Both the position numbers and the translations under genes were made by a program. A stretch of DNA of 64,000 nt from contig CM037862.1 of NCBI GenBank assembly GCA_021292105.1, forward strand, positions 690,501 through 754,500. Reading direction: 5' to 3'. This document shows positions 36,735-48,284 of the stretch, one piece after another (the stretch's first letter is position 1; each line of letters starts with the position of its first letter). The notes beneath the pieces were generated by a model. It was not told the DNA's origin. It did not search any database and worked only from the letters and a program-made list of their open reading frames with translations. Source of the DNA: Anadara kagoshimensis (lineage: Eukaryota; Mollusca; Bivalvia; Arcoida; Arcidae).

Positions 36735-37635
36735 ATTACACCGTCTGAAATTTACTACTATACCCACGCTGAAACTGAATAGCTGTTATTAACGTATTAC
36801 TTTGATGTAGATCAAAACTGTAATGTTTCTCTCTGCTGATTTGTGAATAAAACTAAAATGTCAAAAGTTCTCTAGACTTGCTCAATATTCTCTCCATACT
36901 GAAACCCAATGTCGACGGCGCAATTAACAGTCTGCAACGTGCTCAATATTCTGCCGACGTTAACCCCAAATAAAAGTGTTCAAAACCTTGCTCACAATTC
37001 TGTTCACGTTAACCCCGAATATATGTAATAATGTCGATGATGCTTTATACCTTAACCTTCCTCGCCGTTCTGTCTGTGCTAATCTAAAATAGATATTGAT
37101 GGTGCTTAAAACCCCTAATAACTATAATGACTTGGTACATACTCTTCTGGCATTGCTAACCCAGAGTAGATGATGCCCACGGTCTCGAATGACTATTATG
37201 TCGGAGCTTATACCGTCTGAAACCTTTTGTACTATTCTATACATGCTTACAAGAATAGCTGTAACAATGCCAGTAGTGCTCGAAACCGCCTTTGAAATTT
37301 ATTGCTTTTCTGTTGACGCTTACCCTACCCTGATAGCTGTTACAAAGTCGGGGTGTTTGAAACCGTTTATAAATGACTAACTATTCTGTTAATGCTGACC
37401 GACCCAGAATAACTGTTATTAGGTAGATGTATAAAATAGTCTGAATGTATATTTTGTTCCCGATAACCCCGAATAAAAGTAAAAATGTCAAGGATGTCTA
37501 AAACCCGAATGACTGTAACAATGTAGATGGTGCTTATAACCGTCTGAATTTTTATTATTCTGCCCACGATGACCCGGATGGAAGTTATAAAGTCGATGGT
37601 GTTCTAAAACGTTCGAAACTTGCTCACTATTCTGC
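36735..37635. repeat. Degenerate ~70-bp tandem array, about 13 units
   Basis: The words GAAACTTGCTCA.TATTCTG, CCCACGTTAACCCCGAAT, AACTGTAACAATGTCGATG and GTGCTTAAAACCG recur in this order with heavy divergence. This is an old minisatellite. Short open frames inside it are accidental. Confidence 0.7.
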
Positions 37636-37828
37636 CCACGTTATGCTTATCTCGATATAACTTTATAGAATTAAGTCTGACGAATTATTGCTGACATTAA
37701 ATAGAGTGGGAGGCTATAAATAATTAAATACAGCCCAGAATAATTGCAATATGAGGTAATTAGGTCATAATTGAATAACACTTCAACAAATTAGGAGTAA
37801 TCCTCTCACTGCTGATGAAAATAAATAT

Positions 37829-37840
37829 TCTCTCTCTCTT

Positions 37841-37888
<48 letters not shown>

Positions 37889-37959
37889 ACTTTTACCGCC
37901 AGTGCCGACATTCTTATAGTGTGTGTGTGTGTGTGGTGTGTGTGTGTGTGTGTGTGTGA
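37829..37959. repeat. (CT)n(CA)n ... (GT)n inverted microsatellite pair
   Basis: A CT tract runs into a (CA)18-19 tract (to 37885). Only about 32 bases later it is followed by a (GT)n tract (37918-37959). The CA and GT tracts are inverted partners and can fold into a long stem. Confidence 0.9.
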
Positions 37960-38028
37960 GACATTACATGACATGATGATTACATTTAAACCCTAGTGTG
38001 ATTCTGGTCAATCTCAATCATGTGGTTT

Positions 38029-39244
38029 GATGTGCCAAAGTCAACTCGTCATGTATATAAATATACGTATTCTGTATTCTCTGTCATTTTATGTTTTTTA
38101 TTATGTACAAATAGTTCGTATTATTGTTAAAACAGCAATGTTGGATTTGTTCCAACCTCAAAACAGTTTAATATAAGATGCCTTATGCATAAAATAAGAA
38201 AATGCTTAAATAAACATATCGTGTAATGGACAATCAACAGGGATCGACCTTCCACGGCATTTGGTGTGACATTTCGTCGATAAAACTTTATCATGATGTT
38301 TCAAGCCAGCCACGCAACAGGACTTAAACCATTTTTATTGAATGTCATTTGCATATTGTAGTAATAACAATTCCTTCTTTACATTATATATCTCTGTAAC
38401 TATCGGACTTGGTTGTCTCGCTGCTTCTCCGAGATAGCTGTGAGACCTATTGAACAATAAGAGGTGTGTAATCAGACAAACAAGGGTTTTATATTTCTAG
38501 GATATGATGCTGATTTATGGTGTACACGTGTTCCTTTTAATTTCCTCCTATGATAGATTGTTCACTTGCATGCAAGACGTAGCAACACTTATTTGGAAGC
38601 AGAAAATTCTTAACGACGCAAATCGATATAATTGTAATTAATCATACATAAGATGTATCCGAGTGCTGTCAGATCACCTAAAATAACAATATGTTTTATG
38701 TATAGACTAGATTTTATCTATATTTATACCATATACGATCTATATGTTTGTGTGTAATGACACCTAGCCTTGTAAACTGTTGATGACGTCATATGTGTCA
38801 TATGTGTCAATAAACTTGTAGGATGTATAAAAAAAGTGCAGTGCCAAAATTGTGCACGTGACATCATACCATTGATGTCTTGATCTGACAAATAATAATC
38901 TTAAATAATAACCGCATCGTCCAATATCCCCTGCCATTGCAATCACTCTGTGACTCAAATCCGCTTGTTTTTTCTGAAGATATTTTTTTTTTAAAAATCC
39001 AGTCGGTTATATTGGAGACATTTATTGTTGCTTTTTTAAATCTGGCCGAGTTTTATTGAAGATATTATACGTGTATATTATACCGTTTTGACATATACAG
39101 TTATAAAAAACACGACCGCTGAGTTTTATTTTACAGACAGCTGTTTAACAATAACAAGAACTATTTGTACATAATAAAAACATAAAACACAGAGAATACA
39201 GAGAACGTATATTTATATTCACGACGAGTTGAGTTTGGCACATC
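38029..39244. mobile_element. 1.2-kb foldback element with ~107-bp terminal inverted repeats
   Basis: The left arm 38029-38136 starts GATGTGCCAAAGTCAACTCG and the right arm 39140-39244 ends CGAGTTGAGTTTGGCACATC. Inward they continue to match as TATAAATATACGT, CTGTATTCTCTGT, TTATGTACAAATAGTTC and TTATTGTTAAA. Arms are about 85-90 per cent alike by eye. The interior has no open frame of note. No target duplication was seen, so an inverted duplication by another route is also possible. Confidence 0.75.
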
Positions 39245-40468
39245 TGTAAACAAAGTTGGTACACCATCAGGATGACATAATCAGTCCGGTTGTTCAAAGC
39301 TCCATTAGCCTAACTAGTTAGATAACCAAAATTGTATCTTGTATTCAGGCAATATATCTGAAAAAGTAATGCACATAATTGTTATGTTCAAATAGAAGCA
39401 GTTGAAGTCAAAACTGTATTTAAACATCAAGTATTTTTTAAATTTAAATATTATGAATTTTCACTGACCATTTTGTTAAGCTAATTAACAACCGTGCCCT
39501 GATAGATAAAATTCAGAGATTGTTACTTCAGACACAAAGTGTCAGACTGAACGAAAATATTTTCATTGATTAGTTACCAGACTAATTTTCAGCGATTTAT
39601 AACCATATTTGGCAGAGACGATTTTCAGCGATTTATTACCATATTTGGCAGAGACTTTTCTCATTAAGAACTCCGCATTAAGGAATTAACTTTAATATAT
39701 TTCTGTTTGTATAGAATCTATAGATCAACAGTTTATATAATTCCTCAGTTTAATCCTATATTATAAGTTAAGCATTCATCGTACAGACAAGCCTCGTGCT
39801 ATCAGTGATATTGTAGAAGGCAATTCAATCCATCAATTTTAATTACGAATACATCAATAGGCAATCTACTCCGCTCTCATCTTAATTCTCTAAAATATAA
39901 ATGACTATCCAGCTAAGGCTTATAGATATATTAGTTTCAAAACAGCGGTGAATGTATCATGATATATTTTATACAAAATTAATGTAAAACGATATATTTT
40001 ATTTGATACCATGTATATCATTTATTTTTGTTTCCTAGGTAACCGTTTGGATTGCTGTCGTATCTAGAAATGATGACACGCACATTTAAACTTTGAAGTC
40101 ATGATAATAAGGTAGCAGCACGTTCAGTCGGTTAAGGAATAATAAATACGTCAAATGAAGACGACGCTGAGTACGTAGGGTACCGTCGGTGGATACCAAG
40201 GACATTGTCAGTTGATACCAAGGTTAATTTACTCAGGATTGTACACAGTAATTACAGGATACAAGGTTAGAACAAGATTAAATTCTCATGTTATAGTGAT
40301 TTTATCTGAAAGAAAAACGATTGTTTATGTAGTAGAAATCAATACTGAATATATACCATGTCATTAATTTATCAACAGAGTTAGAAGATGATCAGTGTTG
40401 ACTTAATACCATACACCTGTTGATCATACCAGACAGAACTGGGAGTGGCTGGTAAGGGAGCCAACAAA
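39245..40468. other. Upstream region of the SREB-like receptor gene
   Basis: A 35-bp word (GATTTATAACCATATTTGGC...) is duplicated in tandem at about 39,589-39,655. The interval probably contains non-coding first exon(s) and the promoter of the receptor. Possible acceptors end near 40,379 and 40,435, but none is compelling. Confidence 0.4.
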
Positions 40469-41728
40469 ATGGAAGTATTACCGGAAGTTCTACAAAATTT
40501 AACTTCGTCGGAAGATTCGCAACAAGGCGATCACATTTCAGAATTAGATGTTTGGATATCAACAGAGTCTTCATTGATTTTGAGTAAAAATATAAATAAA
40601 ACTGTTTTCTTAGGAGATGTACTAAGTGATAAACAGACGACACAAACAGTATTACTGATGAGCAATGCAAGAACACTTCCGTTTGCTTCTGACAACATTC
40701 TGAAAGTATTAACTCTAGCTGTGATAATAGTCGTCGGTATTTTGGGTAACGGAAGTGTCATCTACATAATAACACGTGAGCGGAAGCTCCACAGACCGCC
40801 ATTTTATTATCTTATAAGTTTCTGTGTTTCAGACATTTCCAGGTGTATTTTTTGCCTTCCTTTTGTTCTGGAATCCATTGCTCTAGGTTCAAAATGGACT
40901 CATGGAAGTGTGTCTTGTACTTTAATTGCTTTCGCCAACACATTCTTCATCTTTAGTTCTGTAATGGCGCTTCTTGCTATAGCTGTTGATAGACACTTGT
41001 CAATTGTTTATGCTCATTTTCACAAGCGACGGTCACGTGGTTTGTTAAATCTGGCAGTAGTAGCGATGGGCTGGCTTGTGTCATTTGCGGTATCATTTCC
41101 ACCTATATTTGGTATGGGCACCTATGAGTTTATTCCGGAAGAATCTCAGTGCGCGTTCCAACATAAACGGTATAATAAAAATGATACGCTTGGTTTCCTA
41201 ATTGTGTTTACTGGTGTCATGGCGTCAACGATATTTGTCTACATAAGGATATTTATATTTCTTCGAAATCATCGCAAGATGAGACCTTTACAACAAGAAC
41301 CAGCCAGAAGCAACAACTGGACTTTCTTTGGTCCTGGAGCCAATAATCAAATGATGATCAACTGGATGAACGGACTGCCTTTAGCCCCACCAAATCAAGT
41401 CCCAACCATAATGCAAAATCTAAACAGATCCTCTGGTCGTGTGAGAAACTTAAGATTCAGGAAAAATGAACATTTATCCCGATTATTCTTCATTGTTACT
41501 GTTGTATTTGATTTTCTTTGGATTTTATATTTGCTTCAAGCGTTTGTGATTGTTTTTGGTAGTGATGATCTTCTACCGTCGACGTTTTTGTCTGTGTCAG
41601 CATGGCTGACGTATTTTCAAGTGGCGTTGTGTCCGTTAATATACGTGTGCTTTGACAATCCATTTAGGAAGGCCATGAAGGCAGGGAATAACGCCTACTT
41701 TAGAAGAGACTCCATAAACCTAGAATAA
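40469..41728 (+). CDS. SREB-type orphan G-protein-coupled receptor (GPR27/GPR85/GPR173-like)
   Basis: The 419-residue protein has seven membrane segments and a single coding exon, as in vertebrate SREB genes. Family landmarks are N94 (TM1), D122 in TM2 after HRPPFYYLISFC, C150 and C228 for the extracellular disulphide, W202 (TM4), and the second-loop stretch GTYEFIPEESQCAFQH. The intracellular-loop-3 signature NWTFFGPGANNQ (283-294) is the strongest link to SREB receptors. Two NXS/T sites (N10, N43) lie in the outer N-terminus. The start chosen is the ATG at 40469; an in-frame GTG at 40445 is not needed. Oddities: DRH at 174-176 instead of DRY, CPLIY at 388-392 instead of NPxxY, and no TM5 or TM6 proline of the usual kind. 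SREB ligands and coupling are unsettled, so the function is not assigned beyond family. Confidence 0.92.
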   Translation: MEVLPEVLQNLTSSEDSQQGDHISELDVWISTESSLILSKNINKTVFLGDVLSDKQTTQTVLLMSNARTLPFASDNILKVLTLAVIIVVGILGNGSVIYIITRERKLHRPPFYYLISFCVSDISRCIFCLPFVLESIALGSKWTHGSVSCTLIAFANTFFIFSSVMALLAIAVDRHLSIVYAHFHKRRSRGLLNLAVVAMGWLVSFAVSFPPIFGMGTYEFIPEESQCAFQHKRYNKNDTLGFLIVFTGVMASTIFVYIRIFIFLRNHRKMRPLQQEPARSNNWTFFGPGANNQMMINWMNGLPLAPPNQVPTIMQNLNRSSGRVRNLRFRKNEHLSRLFFIVTVVFDFLWILYLLQAFVIVFGSDDLLPSTFLSVSAWLTYFQVALCPLIYVCFDNPFRKAMKAGNNAYFRRDSINLE

Positions 41729-42126
41729 CTCAAAAGTTAGAAGAAACTCCATCAATTTATATCAACAAGTTTAATTCTCGTTTTGCTTTATGGAATAATA
41801 CCGTGTTTAGAGGAGATGGTGTAAATTAGAATTTCTGATAATTGATTCAGTTTGTTATGTTTGTTTATTTATTCTTACATATGATGTTAACTGTTTGGAA
41901 GATTTGAACGTTATTAGCCAAATTTTTAAAACTACTGTTGTAGTCCTGGGACCAATTTCAATGAGGTACATGCGTACATGTGTGTTTTGAAATTTCATTG
42001 TTTTTATTCAGATGCAAGCTAATTGTTAATTTTCGACATATTCACTTTAAATTTTCTTTTATTCAGTTATTTTTATGTTCTATGACAAGTTTTACATTCC
42101 ATTCTAAATGTCTTATGAGACACAAA
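41729..42126. other. 3' flank of the receptor gene
   Basis: Likely 3' untranslated region and spacer. No canonical AATAAA is evident close to the stop; an ATTAAA occurs near 42,336. Confidence 0.35.
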
Positions 42127-42208
42127 AAACACAGGTGTACGTAAGTCTGGACAAACACACAGGTGTACGTAAGTCTGGACAAACACACAGGTGTACGTAA
42201 GTCTGCAT
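42127..42208. repeat. 28-bp tandem repeat, three units
   Basis: ACACAGGTGTACGTAAGTCTGG followed by ACAAAC occurs at about 42,131, 42,159 and 42,187. Confidence 0.85.
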
Positions 42209-42412
42209 GGACGACATGGTGTGTTCTATGAATATGCCATGACTGGATCTTATGAAAATGTAAACATCTTAATATCACGCCGCACCTTATTCCATCAGTC
42301 AGTCAGTCAGTTTTTGTGTATGGTTATTTTGTCACTATTAAATATAAGATGTATCAAATTTTTGACTTTCCTTTAAAAACTATACGTTTTTCCATCGTCA
42401 TTCAAAGTCGGG

Positions 42413-42935
42413 CGATAGAACATCTGACAAAGCGCTTTTTGATATAGAACGCCTGCCTGAGAACTGTGAGGACAGAATACATGACTAATAACTGTGGGGA
42501 TATAGAACACCTGACAAACCACTGTGTGATGGAACACCTGACATATCACTGTTGGATATAGAACACCTTACTAAGCACCTTGGAGATAGAAAACCTGAGT
42601 AATAACAAAGGGTATATAGAACACCTAACTAATCACTGTGCGGACAGAACACCTAACAAATCACTTTGGGATATAGAACACCTGACAAACCACTTTGGGA
42701 TATAAAACACCTGACTAATCATCGTGGGGACAGAACACCTAACAAACCACTTCGGGATATAGAACACCTGACTAATCACTGTGGGGACAGAACACTTAAC
42801 AAATCACTTAGGGATATAGAACACTTGGCAAATCACTTTGGAATAGAACACCTGACAAACCGCTTTTGGGGTAGAAACCTGAAAAAGCCTATTTGGGATA
42901 AAACACTCGACAAATCACTATGGGGTAGAACATAC
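42413..42935. repeat. Degenerate ~28-bp minisatellite, about 18 units
   Basis: Units of 26-30 bases built from ATAGAACACCTGACAAACCA then CTTTGGGAT. Two alternating types (GATATAGAACACC and GGACAGAACACC) recur in the middle, suggesting a two-unit block. Unit length drifts, so any open frame is short. Confidence 0.88.
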
Positions 42936-43985
42936 AGTGCTTTGTCATTGTTTAAAATTTAACAATGTAGATTTTAAATACTTACCTTAAAACAAGACTA
43001 CAAGTGTTCAAGTATTAACTTCTCAACAAACTTTGGTCGGAAAAGAAAGTTAATTTAAAAAAATTATGTCAATTAAAAGCAAAAAATTGAAAAAGCTGAG
43101 AAAAATATTCAAAACTCTGAAAATTATGTCCTTATAAAACATGTAAAATTTTAAATCTGTTTGAATCACACCACCCACTCAAAACAAGTGTTTTTTCCTC
43201 GCTTATAAGTGATTGGACTATAATATGATGGATATGGTAATTTTTATAATTCAATAGCGTCTTCTTTCACGATAAAGTTGAATATTTAAAACATAACATT
43301 TTTTCTTCCAGGCTTTGTCGTGAAGTAATCTTAACACTTACAATCACAGCATGCTCTCCAAAACTAATTACCAAATGGAAAACAGCTATAATAGTTGTTG
43401 CGTGTTTGTGACATTCCTCTGATGATAGAGCTATCGCGTGTGGATTGAAGGGCTATTGCGTGTTTTAGACATAACTTGGATTTAAGACGTTGTTTTGTTT
43501 GTCTTATTTCTTAAATTCGAATGAATCATACAATTTATAAGGAAGATAATTACATCACTCTAGATTTAATTACGATATGCATGCTATTCCATGTTATTTA
43601 ATACTTTCTGTAGCTTCCTTGCAGTATGTATTAGTAATACAAGTCATAAGACTTCCTGTATCCATTACAGAGGATGAGACAAAACATCAATAAATCAATT
43701 CTGAAATTTTAATGGAAGAAATACTAAACTAGATCTAAAAGCTTTTTAAATACTTGAGAAAAAAACGTTCTGAAACCTGTCTGGTGGAAGAAATAGGTAC
43801 ATACAAGAGAATAGGGGAAAACTTCTGACTATCTACGGTTTTATTGAAGACTGACAATTAGTCAATTGCATTTCAACTAAGGATTAAATTTGGTGCCAAA
43901 ACAATAAATATACGTACCATAAACGAAAGTTCCATATTTGTAGCTAAGGCTAAAATAATAACACTTGCTTTACAAGTTTCAAAAT
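42936..43985. other. Intergenic, no gene seen
   Basis: AT-rich. The final ~40 bases (ACAAGTTTCAAAATTTTGAC...) match the retroelement tail repeat just upstream of the terminal unit and lead directly into the next array. Confidence 0.5.
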
Positions 43986-45146
43986 TTTGACTTTTCTTTT
44001 GGATTGTGATTTTGGCGTAGATTAGTATGTTTGTTTTTACTTTGTTTTTTGGATTGTGATTTTGACGTGGATTACATTGTAGTATGTTTGTTTTTACTTT
44101 GCTTTGGATTGTGATTTAGACGTGGATTAGTATGTTTGTTTTTACTTTGCTTTTGGATTGTGATTTAGACGTGGATTAGTATGTTTGTTTTTACTTTGCT
44201 TTGGATTGTGATTTGGATGTGGATTAGTATGTTTGTTTTTTGTTTAGTATGTTTGTTTTTACTTTGCTTTTGGATTGTGATTTGGACGTGGATTAGTATG
44301 TTTGTTTTTACTTTGCTTTGGATTGTGATTTGGACGTGGATTAGTATGTTGTTTTTTGTTTAGTATGTTTGTTTTTACTTTGCTTTTGGATTGTGATTTA
44401 GACGTGGATTAGTATGTTTGTTTTTACTTTGCTTTGGATTGTGATTTGGACGTGGATTAGTATGTTAGTTTTTTGTTTAGTATGTTTGTTTTTACTTTGC
44501 TTTTGGATTGTGATTTGGACGTGGATTAGTATGTTTGTTTTTACTTTGCTTTGGATTGTGATTTGGACGTGGATTAGTATGTTTGTTTTTACTTTGCTTT
44601 GGATTGTGATTTAGACGTGGATTAGTATGTTTGTTTTTACTTTGCTTTGGATTGTGATTTGGACGTGGATTAGTATGTTTGTTTCTTGTTTAGTATGTTT
44701 GTTTTTACTTTGCTTTGGATTGTGATTTAGACGTGGATTAATATGTTTGTTTTTTGTTTAGTATGTTTGTTTTTACTTTGCTTTTGGATTGTGATTTAGA
44801 CGTGGATTAGTATGTTTGTTTTTACTTTGCTTTAGATTGTGATTCGGACATGGATTAGTATGTTTGTTTTTACTTTGCTTTGGATTGTGATTTGGACGTG
44901 GATTAGTATGTTTGTTTTTTGTTTAGTATGTTTGTTTTTACTTTGCTTTTGGATTGTGATTTAGACGTGGATTAGTATGTTTGTTTTTACTTTGCTTTGG
45001 ATTGTGATTTGGACGTGGATTAGTATGTTTGTTTTTTGTTTAGTATGTTTGTTTTCACTTTGCTTTTGGATTGTGATTTAGACGTGGATAAGTATGTTTG
45101 TTTTTACTTTGCTTTGGATTGTGATTTGGACGTGGGTTAGTATGTA
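43986..45146. repeat. Second 48-bp-type satellite array, about 20 units
   Basis: The unit is GGATTGTGATTTGGACGTGG, ATTAGTATGTTTGTTTTTAC and TTTGCTTT, with 48- and 49-base versions. Some units carry an extra ~20 bases (TTTTTTGTTTAGTATGTTTG), which is a partial duplication of the unit end. The unit is nearly identical to the terminal segment of the dispersed tail repeat (for example at 61,060-61,112) and homologous to the 28.9-34.5 kb array. Confidence 0.93.
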
Positions 45147-45303
45147 ATCAGATTTCAATATCTCCTCAAAACAATTTATTATATTTTTCGACTCTGTCCT
45201 TCAGACGATACAAAAGCTGAATAGTAGGTCATAAGCAGTGTCAGATTATATTAATGTTTGTTGGTAAGCTATGATAGAATAAAAGACAGCGTAAAAGACA
45301 ATT

Positions 45304-45425
45304 CAGCTGTCACATACCATTTTTTTAATTTAATCATAAAATACATTCAAAAAATGGTACTGTCATATACCATTTTTTGAATGTATTTTATGATTAAATT
45401 TAAAAAATGGTATATGACACAGCTG
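45304..45425. repeat. 122-bp near-perfect palindrome
   Basis: The left arm starts CAGCTGTCACATACCATTTT and the right arm ends AAAATGGTATATGACACAGCTG. The arms are about 56 and 58 bases long and differ at a few positions. The spacer is about eight bases (CTGTCATA). The core (AATTTAATCATAAAATACATTC and its complement) pairs perfectly. No coding content; probably a small foldback element. Confidence 0.85.
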
Positions 45426-45716
45426 CTAATGCATTATTGGCACAACATCATCCCCTAGTGTAATTCTCATATCAATATAATAATATATAGCTGTTTATAT
45501 ATAACTTTATCAGTGACCAATGGTCAAGTCATTGAGTATAGCTAGGGACATAAGGTAATTATACATGTATATATTCAGTCTACGTCTCTCGGATAAGCCG
45601 TCAGTCCGAGTGCCAAGCAGCATCAAGTATTTTATCATAAACACAAACACAATGAAACATGTCCAAATAACAATAAAAAAAACAGAGTCCACGCACTCAA
45701 AATTGTATCCAATCTT

Positions 45717-45893
45717 AAACAAACATACCAATCCATGTCCGAATTACAACCCAGAAGCAAAGCAAAAACTTTGAAACTGACATGTTAGGTTAGATACGTG
45801 AACTTCCACCAGGGAAGTGAGGTCGGGTGCCCCGGAAGGGGAAGGGTAAGCACCTCCTGGTTAGCTTGCTACACCCGCCATGTGTATACTTTA
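45717..45893 (-). mobile_element. Retroelement tail repeat, 5'-truncated
   Basis: On the minus strand it reads GCGGGTGTAGCAAGCTAACC, then CTTACCCTTCC and CCGGGGCACCCGACCTCAC, then TTCTGGGTTGTAATTCGGAC and ATGGATTGGTATGTTTG at the 3' end. It lies about 570 bases beyond the second satellite array and in the opposite orientation to it. Confidence 0.75.
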
Positions 45894-45970
45894 ATAAGCT
45901 TTTGCACTTTTAATAACGAATACTAACAGTATTACTGGCACTTGATATACACTACTTGGTCAACATATTC

Positions 45971-46351
45971 AGTAATGGTGGGATACCTCAGAGGTAACCC
46001 AGTACATCATACAAAACATCTAATACTGATGCTGAACAATGGTGGGATACCTCAGAGGTAACCCAGTACATCATACATGATATCTTATACTGATGCTGAA
46101 CAATGGTGGGATACCTCAGAGGTAACCCAGTACATCATACATGATATCTTATACTGATGCTGAACAATGGTGGGATACCTCAGAGGTAACCCAGTATATC
46201 ATACATGATATCTTATACTGATGCTGAATAATGGTGGGATACCTCAGAGGTAACCCTGTACATCATACATAATATCTTATACTGATGCTGAATAATGGTG
46301 GGATACCTCAGAGGTAACCCAGTACATTATACCTAATATCTTATACAGTTT
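45971..46351. repeat. 64-bp tandem repeat, six units
   Basis: GGTGGGATACCTCAGAGGTA then ACCCAGTACATCATACATG recurs at 45977, 46041, 46105, 46169, 46233 and 46297, exactly 64 bases apart. Units are nearly identical, so the expansion is recent. Confidence 0.95.
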
Positions 46352-48024
46352 TCAGACACGTACCACTCAGTATCAAGACAGATATATTGGAGTACAGAAT
46401 GTGCTTTCTTGTTAACGGATTCATTATTTAACAGCGTTAAGACACGACAAGAAGCCATTGGCACTTCAGCAGTCTTATTTACAGTCCTTTGTCAATAATA
46501 AGCAGCCGACAGCTTTACAGTGGCGGGAAATTGATTTTCTGCTCATACTGTGTTATTATCAAAGCTAAGTCTATAATTGACTAACACTTATCTTCATTTT
46601 GGGTATTACTTCAATATTGTATCCAGTATTTACACAAGTTACTTGTCCATTTGATGTAGGACTCTACATACAGAAACATAATGCTAATTACAACATAGAA
46701 TTATACCTGCAATTGTTAAATAAAATGATCTTAATATATTACAGGAATCTAATGATGTCCAAGACATGTACAGTAAGCTCTGCATTGACAGTTATTCCCC
46801 TACCATAGTTCAGGCAACATCCGGTCTAGTAATCTTAATAACAATTTGATTTGTCTTTGGTGAAATAATTGATGACATTATTTTTGTCTAATGATTATTA
46901 TCATGACTTATCAGACGCTACGTATATACACACAAAAGTGATATTAAATTCTCTGTCCACAAGCGATACTATAAGGCTCCAGTTTTATAATTATTCCTGA
47001 ACTAAGATTAACCTTAATTATAATCTGACAAATTTTGACCATCTTTTATCGTACTACAAATGAAAACAATTTGAACAACAGAATTACATTATATATACAA
47101 TACACTTTGACTGATCTTCAAATTGGTACCTTACATTCATCAATATCTTGAAAACTTAGCTGTAAAAATTCTTAACTAAGAAATGACTATTAAACTGGGG
47201 TCTGGTACTATGTAAGCAAAGCAGCAAGCAAACATGCGGTTATGTGACTTAATTCCACGAACTGGGGGATCTGTAATACTTTCTAAACATTACAGGAGTA
47301 ACATATAATCTATATACATTTTTAACTATCGTGTTATATTAATATAATTACATATATATCTGCTCAATAATTGCACACTACTAACCCCCAACAACGGGCC
47401 TGGGAAGAGCATGTGTAAAAAAAAATGACGAAAAATTAAATAAATATAATTATATTGACGCATATTAAGGATGAATTTGGAAATTTATAAATGACTGATT
47501 AAATTTAGTTAAATAATACAATATCAGGAGTCTGTTTTATTTTAATCTTGAATTTAATTTAGTTCTAGATGTTTATAAAGCTTAGTTTAATCAAGTGTGA
47601 TGATGTCAATTTAACACTAGGAAGGGATGATTCATTTTAAAAAAATAAGCAAACACCTATTTTTCTTTTAAATAGCTTTACCAGCATATTAAAAAAAACA
47701 TAGATGGAATAGAACGAAGAAACGCACAACTGAAATATTTCTATCATGTCGTAAATTCTTTACATTTTCTAGGGGAGTTGTCGTGTCATAAATATTTTCT
47801 GTTGGTTTTGTTACGTCGTAATTTTTAAATTTTTATGCTTATTTTTTAAGTTTTCTTGGAGAGTTGTCATGTAATTTTTTTATGTTCTTGTAAAGTTGTA
47901 TTTTTTTATTTTTTTATTTTAAATTTTCAGAAATGTTCCGTAAATTTTCACAAACACAACTGTTATAGGCCACCGCATCTAAAACAAGAAGCAACAACAA
48001 AGGCGGCGACGGAAAAAACTGAAA
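46352..48024. other. Intergenic, no gene seen
   Basis: AT-rich. No supported gene or known repeat between the 64-bp array and the short duplication at 48,025. Confidence 0.4.
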
Positions 48025-48090
48025 TGAAGTTGGTTGTCGCTTTGTTTCTTGTATATAGAAGTTGGTTGTCGCTTTGTTTCTTGTATATAA
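48025..48090. repeat. ~33-bp tandem duplication
   Basis: GAAGTTGGTTGTCGCTTTG then TTTCTTGTATATA occurs twice head to tail. Confidence 0.85.
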
Positions 48091-48125
48091 GTCAGTATTA
48101 TCAAACATAACTAAAATGGACACGT

Positions 48126-48265
48126 ACAGTTGAACCTTTCTTAAAGACCACATCTATACATGGGCCATCTTTATCCATATTATTTGAACTTGTATATAGG
48201 TCAACTGCCAATAAAGGCCACAATTACTGGGTCCCTTGGGTGGCTTTATAGACAGATTTGGCTGT
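48126..48265. mobile_element. pogo/Tigger-like MITE, second copy of the 4.6-kb family
   Basis: The left end ACAGTTGAACCTTTCTTAAA and GACC is the inverted partner of the right end GGCTTTATAGACAGATTTGG and CTGT. About 140 bp with no coding capacity. The TA flank is clear on the left only. Confidence 0.6.
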
Positions 48266-48284
48266 CAATGCTTATTTTAAAATA

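Noticed and set aside
40445-40468. Upstream GTG start adding eight residues to the receptor
   Set aside because: A normal ATG at 40469 follows, and animal receptors do not usually start at GTG.
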